Source: Mesostigma viride
Lineage: Eukaryota > Streptophyta > Mesostigmatophyceae > Mesostigmatales > Mesostigmataceae
Assembly (NCBI GenBank): GCA_009746045.1
Contig: RPFO01000134.1
Span: 131,501-187,883 of the forward strand
Reading direction: 5' to 3'
Length of the DNA: 56,383 bases
A model generated the notes under the pieces. It was not told the DNA's origin, made no database searches, and saw nothing but the letters and a program-made list of their open reading frames with translations. How positions within the stretch are numbered: the first letter of the stretch is position 1; each line of letters starts with the position of its first letter. This document shows positions 54,894 through 56,383 of the stretch, piece after piece. Both the position numbers and the translations under genes were made by a program.

Positions 54894-56383
54894 CAGTAGT
54901 GTAGATTAGTCAGGCTTAGCTTATAGCACGTGGCCCACGCCTATGTGCATGTGCGCCCTATGTGCGCCTATGATGGGACTCCCTATGGATGATGCCTAGC
55001 TTTGCCAAGGCAGAGAGCTACTCTCTGCTGAGACGCCATGCCTAGCCATTGTTTCGCCATGATCATCTTCCACCCTATGTCCGCACCTTAGCTGCTGGAA
55101 TACATAGTGGTGCAGGTGCACTTTGTGCACCCAGAGCATTACACCCTACCCTTGCAGGAAGTAGTCCAGAATGTATTGAAAGCCATATGCCCCTTCTCAG
55201 GGATATGTGCTACATGTACTCCCAAAGGAGATATGTTCCAATTTAATTTTGGCTAGACTACAACTAAACTTGTGAACATGCAGACAAGGCATGTCAAGCC
55301 GGACCAGTTGTAGCTGTTTGACCAAATAGACATGTGCTTGCATTATCTATTTTCTGAATCCGTTCAGTGCACATGGCCGGTGGGATGCAGAAAGATGGAT
55401 GTCAATGGACCGACCTTGCATGATCTATTTTCTGGATCCGTTCAGTGCACTGGCCGCTGGCATGCAGACAAATGGATGTTAAGTGACCATCGGCATTTAC
55501 GTATACGTGTGTATTTTTACATGCTTGCAACAAAGAATCAGTGTAAAACCATTCCGTTGGACAGTAGGCATTTGGCTTCGTTTGGAGCTTGAGGCGTTCG
55601 TTTCGAGCTTGAGGGTGATCACTGATCACACTGCACAGACACCCGGGCTGCGTGATGTATCACTTCACACAACCGGCTGGCATGCCGTAGGATATTTTAC
55701 ATCTATTTAGTAGTCACAGTTGCCATGATGCGGAGAGAGCGCCTGTGGCCTGCCCACTAATTTTTGCAGTGAGAGAAGCTAGCGCCAGCTAGTCGAGGGC
55801 GCCCGGCGTCCCTCCTTTTCGTTGTGTATAGGGGTTGAAGGTTCCTTTACTTCGTACTGGCACCCACGTGAGGCAGTCGTGTGTATTAGTAGTCATGCGC
55901 TATTGTAGGGGAGTGGCGAAGCACAGTAAAGATTATCGTGCTTTCCATTGCGGTGTGTGTTGCACAACGAGAGGGCGCCAGAGACTCCCCAATTCCCTCA
56001 TGCCGGAAGGCTGCGACCAACGCTACTCACTAGCTGCATCTGTCCATATGAATTTCGGTCCGTAGACCACACGAACAATTGAAGGTACCCAACTCTATCA
56101 GATTTCGCTTTGCTGAAAAGGTCCAGTCAAAACCCCTAATATAAAACCAACGGTCAACAGGCCACCACGGCCAACGTTCCTTGCAAGCTTGATGATTCTT
56201 CCTTCATACTGGCGATATCCCGAACTCCAAGAATACTCAATCTGGATGTAACCGTGACTTTTTCCACTGTACACGCACACACACAGTGGGCGGACTGGCG
56301 CTCTCCACACGTGCCTGTCCAACACTATACCGCCAATCTTAACAGGCAGCATAGCGACCCTGCAACTGCCCACCTCATGGTGC
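54894..56383. other. Non-coding right end of the window
   Basis: No supported gene. It contains a copy of the dispersed fold-back motif (55180-55250) and a 78-bp tandem duplication (next entry). Confidence 0.5.
55337..55490. repeat. 78-bp tandem duplication
   Basis: Units 55337-55414 and 55415-55490 share CTATTTTCTG-ATCCGTTCAGTGCAC and ATGCAGA-AATGGATGT with about a dozen differences. Confidence 0.85.

Overview
The window is a stretch of transposon-dense eukaryotic nuclear DNA with no clear intact host gene. The element repertoire is Ty1/copia relatives, a chromovirus, DIRS/PAT-type tyrosine-recombinase retrotransposons, a LINE with a restriction-like endonuclease, hAT and piggyBac. Together with moderate-to-high GC and at least one plausible spliced gene remnant, this suggests a large-genome alga or other protist. 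A green alga is my guess, but nothing here fixes the taxon. Almost every coding region carries frameshifts or stops, so most entries are relics.

Layout. 1-1522: Ty3/gypsy chromovirus remnant (minus), with a piggyBac end at a TTAA site at 1523. 1527-9964: a piggyBac transposase gene (minus) split by a copia element (copia-1) bounded by 230-bp direct repeats. 9965-11170: plus-strand copia RT-RNaseH (copia-4). 11859-14297: copia-2 (minus). 16054-18213: copia-5 gag region (minus). 18955-20318: broken plus-strand gene of unknown family. 20751-33779: one PAT-like element with split direct repeats A1...B1-A2-B2. Nested in it are a 431-bp insertion with a 13-bp duplication, a hAT element that itself contains a 5'-truncated LINE, and a second DIRS-like element in reverse orientation. 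34301-46166: a duplicated non-coding unit holding a nearly complete 9.5-kb copia element (copia-3, 35714-45231; 617-bp LTRs, 5-bp target duplication GTTTA, polypurine tract). A 1.7-kb non-autonomous piggyBac element lies inside copia-3. 48600-50013: a possible multi-exon gene remnant. 50612-51688: a long hexanucleotide array. 51909-54893: a LINE ORF1-like gene interrupted by a 1.5-kb hAT element with an 8-bp target duplication.

The most interesting signal is the group of copia-like elements. In all three copies that retain the region, a retropepsin-like domain lies between integrase and reverse transcriptase. The canonical Ty1/copia order is protease-integrase-RT. These domains carry DTN/DTQ where DTG is expected. 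The integrases have 29-31 residues between the second Asp and the Glu instead of 35. Every RT in the group has HGDD in place of YVDD. The gag region appears to begin with an extra upstream reading frame or domain. I do not recall a described lineage with this combination. The PAT element adds a second curiosity: a 2A-like GDVHPNPGP motif between its RNaseH and tyrosine recombinase.
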